In this document: one piece after another, positions 7,785 through 9,511 of the stretch
Numbering within the stretch: the stretch's first letter is position 1
How the letters are laid out: each line of letters opens with the position of its first letter
Assembly (NCBI GenBank): GCA_919902745.1
Contig: CAKKRN010000197.1
Span: 1 to 9,511, forward strand
Origin: Syntrophaceae bacterium
Lineage (GTDB): Bacteria > Desulfobacterota > Syntrophia > Syntrophales > UBA5619
DNA length: 9,511 nucleotides
Direction of reading: 5' to 3'
Notes under the pieces: generated by a model
Databases searched by the model: none
Told to the model about the DNA's origin: nothing
What the model saw: only the letters and a program-made list of their open reading frames with translations
Translations under genes and position numbers: made by a program

Positions 7785-8321
7785 TCATTTGTTCCTTTTG
7801 GCAATGACGACGGCCCCCACAATACCGATCAAAAGCAGGATCGACGCAACCTCGAAGGGAAAGAGATACTGGCCGTACAGCAGGGCCCCCACCGTTTTTG
7901 CATTCCCCGCGGCGGCGACCGCATCGGCCGGATAATCGCCGACCCTGGCCGTCATCCGGTAAAACAGCGCGCCGAAGAGCAATTCGACGAGCAGGATGAC
8001 CATGAGCAGCGCCGCGGCCATCTTTTTTCCGAATGACCAGGGAGCTTTGGTTGTGTCCTTCTCATCTCCCTTGTCCATGTTGACCATCATGATGACAAAG
8101 AGGATCAGCATCATGATCGCACCGGCATAGACCATGACCTGGGCCACCGCGATGAACTGGGCATTGAGCAGCAGATAAATAACGGCCATCGCAAAGAAGG
8201 TGACGATCATCCACAGCGCGCTGTGGATGGGATTTTTCCGGGTTGCCATCAGTATGGAAGAGACGATGACGACGAGCGCCGTAATCATGAACAGTATGAA
8301 TTTGAATCCCAGGGCATCCAT
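7785..8321 (-). CDS. nuoJ: NADH-quinone oxidoreductase subunit J
   Basis: The protein has 178 residues and about five membrane helices, consistent with NuoJ. Family signatures are NPIHSALW at 30-37, AQFIAVAQVMVYAGAIMMLI at 54-73 (the conserved third helix, whose conformational change is linked to proton pumping), and FEVASILLLIGIVGAVVIAKR near the C-terminus. A charged loop, about 82-100, joins helices 3 and 4. It starts at the ATG at 8321, seven bases after AAAGGA (8329-8334). That sequence abuts the nuoI stop codon and only four bases lie between the genes, so its translation is probably coupled to nuoI. Confidence 0.97.
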   Translation of the reverse strand: MDALGFKFILFMITALVVIVSSILMATRKNPIHSALWMIVTFFAMAVIYLLLNAQFIAVAQVMVYAGAIMMLILFVIMMVNMDKGDEKDTTKAPWSFGKKMAAALLMVILLVELLFGALFYRMTARVGDYPADAVAAAGNAKTVGALLYGQYLFPFEVASILLLIGIVGAVVIAKRNK

Positions 8322-8325
8322 CTTT

Positions 8326-8730
8326 TCATCCTTTGGCGGAAAGCAGGCTTTCCTTCGTCAGCAGGAAATCTTTTCTTGCATAATGAACATACTCGTAGTT
8401 CTGCCCCAATTTGATCGCATTGACCGGACAGGCCTCCTGGCAGAAACCGCAGAATATGCATCTCAGGGCGTCGATTTCGTATCTTCCGGGATAACGGGAC
8501 CCGTCTTCCCTCTCCCGGATTTCCAGCGTGATGCAGTGCGAAGGGCACACCGCAACGCATAACCCGCAGGCGACGCAGGCCGTCTCGCCCGTCTCGTTTT
8601 TTTCAAAGTAGTGCATTCCCCGCCAGCGGGGCGATATCGCCCTTTTTTCCTCCGGATACCGTATGGTAACCGGTTTGGAAAAAAACATCTTTAAGGTCAG
8701 TTTCAGCCCTTTCAGCAGAGGGAGTATCAT
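8326..8730 (-). CDS. nuoI: NADH-quinone oxidoreductase subunit I (2 x [4Fe-4S] ferredoxin-like)
   Basis: This 134-residue ferredoxin-like subunit carries clusters N6a and N6b, which pass electrons along the peripheral arm to N2 and the quinone. Two CxxCxxCxxxCP motifs are complete: C52, C55, C58, C62 and C91, C94, C97, C101. As usual for eight-iron ferredoxin folds, the last cysteine of each motif is expected to bind the other cluster. The N-terminal amphipathic stretch MILPLLKGLKLTLKMFF anchors it to the membrane side. An additional cysteine, C66 (CPSHC), follows the first motif and is not an expected ligand. At 134 residues it is somewhat shorter than enterobacterial NuoI (about 180) but similar to other bacterial forms. 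The ATG at 8730 has GAGG (8735-8738) four bases upstream, and nine bases separate it from the nuoH stop. Confidence 0.97.
   Translation of the reverse strand: MILPLLKGLKLTLKMFFSKPVTIRYPEEKRAISPRWRGMHYFEKNETGETACVACGLCVAVCPSHCITLEIREREDGSRYPGRYEIDALRCIFCGFCQEACPVNAIKLGQNYEYVHYARKDFLLTKESLLSAKG
8329..8334 (-). promoter_or_regulatory. Ribosome-binding site of nuoJ abutting the nuoI stop
   Basis: AAAGGA on the - strand ends directly before the TGA stop of nuoI (8326-8328) and seven bases before the nuoJ ATG. Ribosomes finishing nuoI would cover this site, which is the classic arrangement for translational coupling and balanced subunit production. Confidence 0.6.
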
Positions 8731-8739
8731 ATTGCCTCA

Positions 8740-9511
8740 CTATCTCAGCGCCACAATAAAGGCGGTAATCACCACGTTGGCGAGCGCTGCCGGAAAGAGG
8801 AACTTCCATCCGAATTTCATGATGTGGTCGTAACGCATCCGCGGGTAGGTGCCTCGGATCCAGATGAAGACGAAGATGATCAATAACGTTTTCAAGATAA
8901 ACCACACCGGTCCGGGCAAAACCGGCCCCAGCCAGCCGCCCAGGAACAGCGTCGTGGTCAAGGCGGCCACCGTGACCAGATGGGCATACTCGGCAATCAT
9001 GAAAAGGGCGAACTTCATGCTGCTGTACTCGATGTTGAATCCGCAGGCGAGCTCGCTTTCCGATTCAGGCATGTCGAAGGGCGTTCGGTTGATCTCGGCC
9101 AGGGCCGCTACAATGTACAAAAGAAAGGCAAAGGGTTGATAGACGATAAACCAGACATCTCTCTGGGCTTCCACGATTTCGGTCAGGCGCAGGGAACCGG
9201 AAAGAATAATCGTTCCGATCACGATGAGCCCCAGCGCGACCTCGTAACTGATCATCTGCGCCGCCGCCCGGAGCGCCCCCAGGATGGCGTATTTGTTGCC
9301 CGATGACCAGCCTCCCAGGACGATGCCGTATTCCCCCAGGGTTCCCATGGCGAAGATATAGAGGATTCCGATATCCACATCCGCGATGACCAGTTTGATC
9401 TCCCGCCCGAAGAGGGTAACGCTCTCTCCAAACGGAATGACGGCAAACATGGAAAGGGCGGCGACAAAGGAGATCATCGGGGCGATCACATAAACGGGCT
9501 TGTCGGCGTTG
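8740..9511 (-). CDS. nuoH: NADH-quinone oxidoreductase subunit H, C-terminal part (5' end outside window)
   Basis: About 257 residues are visible. The frame stays open through base 9511 (upstream residues NADKPVYV), so the GTG at 9489 is an internal valine codon. Roughly 70-80 N-terminal residues should lie beyond the edge, assuming the usual length of about 330. NuoH is the membrane subunit that forms the quinone-binding chamber with NuoB and NuoD and joins both arms. Counting from the codon at 9489, diagnostic stretches are GEYGIVLGGWSSGNKYAILG (52-71), AEINRTPFDMPESESELACG (131-150) with its acidic cytoplasmic loop, EYSSMKFALFMIAEY (154-168), and RGTYPRMRYDHIMKFGWK (212-229). It is the first visible gene of the operon in reading direction, and nuoG or nuoD-type genes would be expected upstream. 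Confidence 0.97.
   Translation of the reverse strand, partial: NADKPVYVIAPMISFVAALSMFAVIPFGESVTLFGREIKLVIADVDIGILYIFAMGTLGEYGIVLGGWSSGNKYAILGALRAAAQMISYEVALGLIVIGTIILSGSLRLTEIVEAQRDVWFIVYQPFAFLLYIVAALAEINRTPFDMPESESELACGFNIEYSSMKFALFMIAEYAHLVTVAALTTTLFLGGWLGPVLPGPVWFILKTLLIIFVFIWIRGTYPRMRYDHIMKFGWKFLFPAALANVVITAFIVALR

Noticed and set aside
8740..9489. NuoH starting at the GTG at 9489
   Set aside because: The frame continues to the window edge with NuoH-like residues (ADKPVYV), so this is an internal valine codon.
1..9511. CRISPR array, tRNA, rRNA, insertion sequence or phage genes
   Set aside because: No regularly spaced direct repeats, cloverleaf-like segments, transposase motifs or phage proteins were seen; nearly all bases are accounted for by the helicase and nuo genes.

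Overview
The window holds two unrelated blocks that point towards each other. The left part (1-2070, + strand) is the C-terminal 689 codons of a large superfamily 2 helicase with a PD-(D/E)xK-type nuclease motif near its C-terminus. It resembles the restriction (Res) subunit of type III restriction-modification systems. Its N-terminus, with the Walker A motif, lies left of the window, and no modification methyltransferase is visible.

The rest (2267-9511, - strand) is the distal half of a respiratory complex I operon, read right to left: nuoH (cut by the window edge), nuoI, nuoJ, nuoK, nuoL, nuoM, nuoN. The order is the canonical bacterial one. NuoH is the quinone-site membrane subunit next to the peripheral arm. 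NuoI carries two [4Fe-4S] clusters that bring electrons towards the quinone. NuoJ and NuoK are small membrane subunits on the proton path. NuoL, NuoM and NuoN are the three antiporter-like proton pumps. The ion-path Glu and Lys residues I looked for in NuoK, L, M and N are all present, so the membrane arm looks intact. Gene spacing is tight (4-54 bp), with Shine-Dalgarno sequences next to or overlapping upstream stop codons. The exception is nuoL-nuoM, where a 132-bp spacer holds two hairpins.

The 196-bp gap between the convergent helicase and nuoN genes holds a strong imperfect hairpin, probably a bidirectional terminator, and a second inverted repeat with one interrupted arm. No RNA gene, CRISPR array, transposase or long gene-free stretch was seen.

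The DNA is moderately GC-rich. Protein style, the canonical nuo order and a GGATTCCGGC-type spacer palindrome suggest a Gram-negative bacterium, perhaps of the former Deltaproteobacteria (Desulfobacterota, Syntrophales-like). This is a low-confidence inference from memory. The window looks like a boundary between a core energy-metabolism operon and an accessory gene. I see no clearly new system. The most checkable oddities are the helicase-nuclease and the intergenic palindromes.
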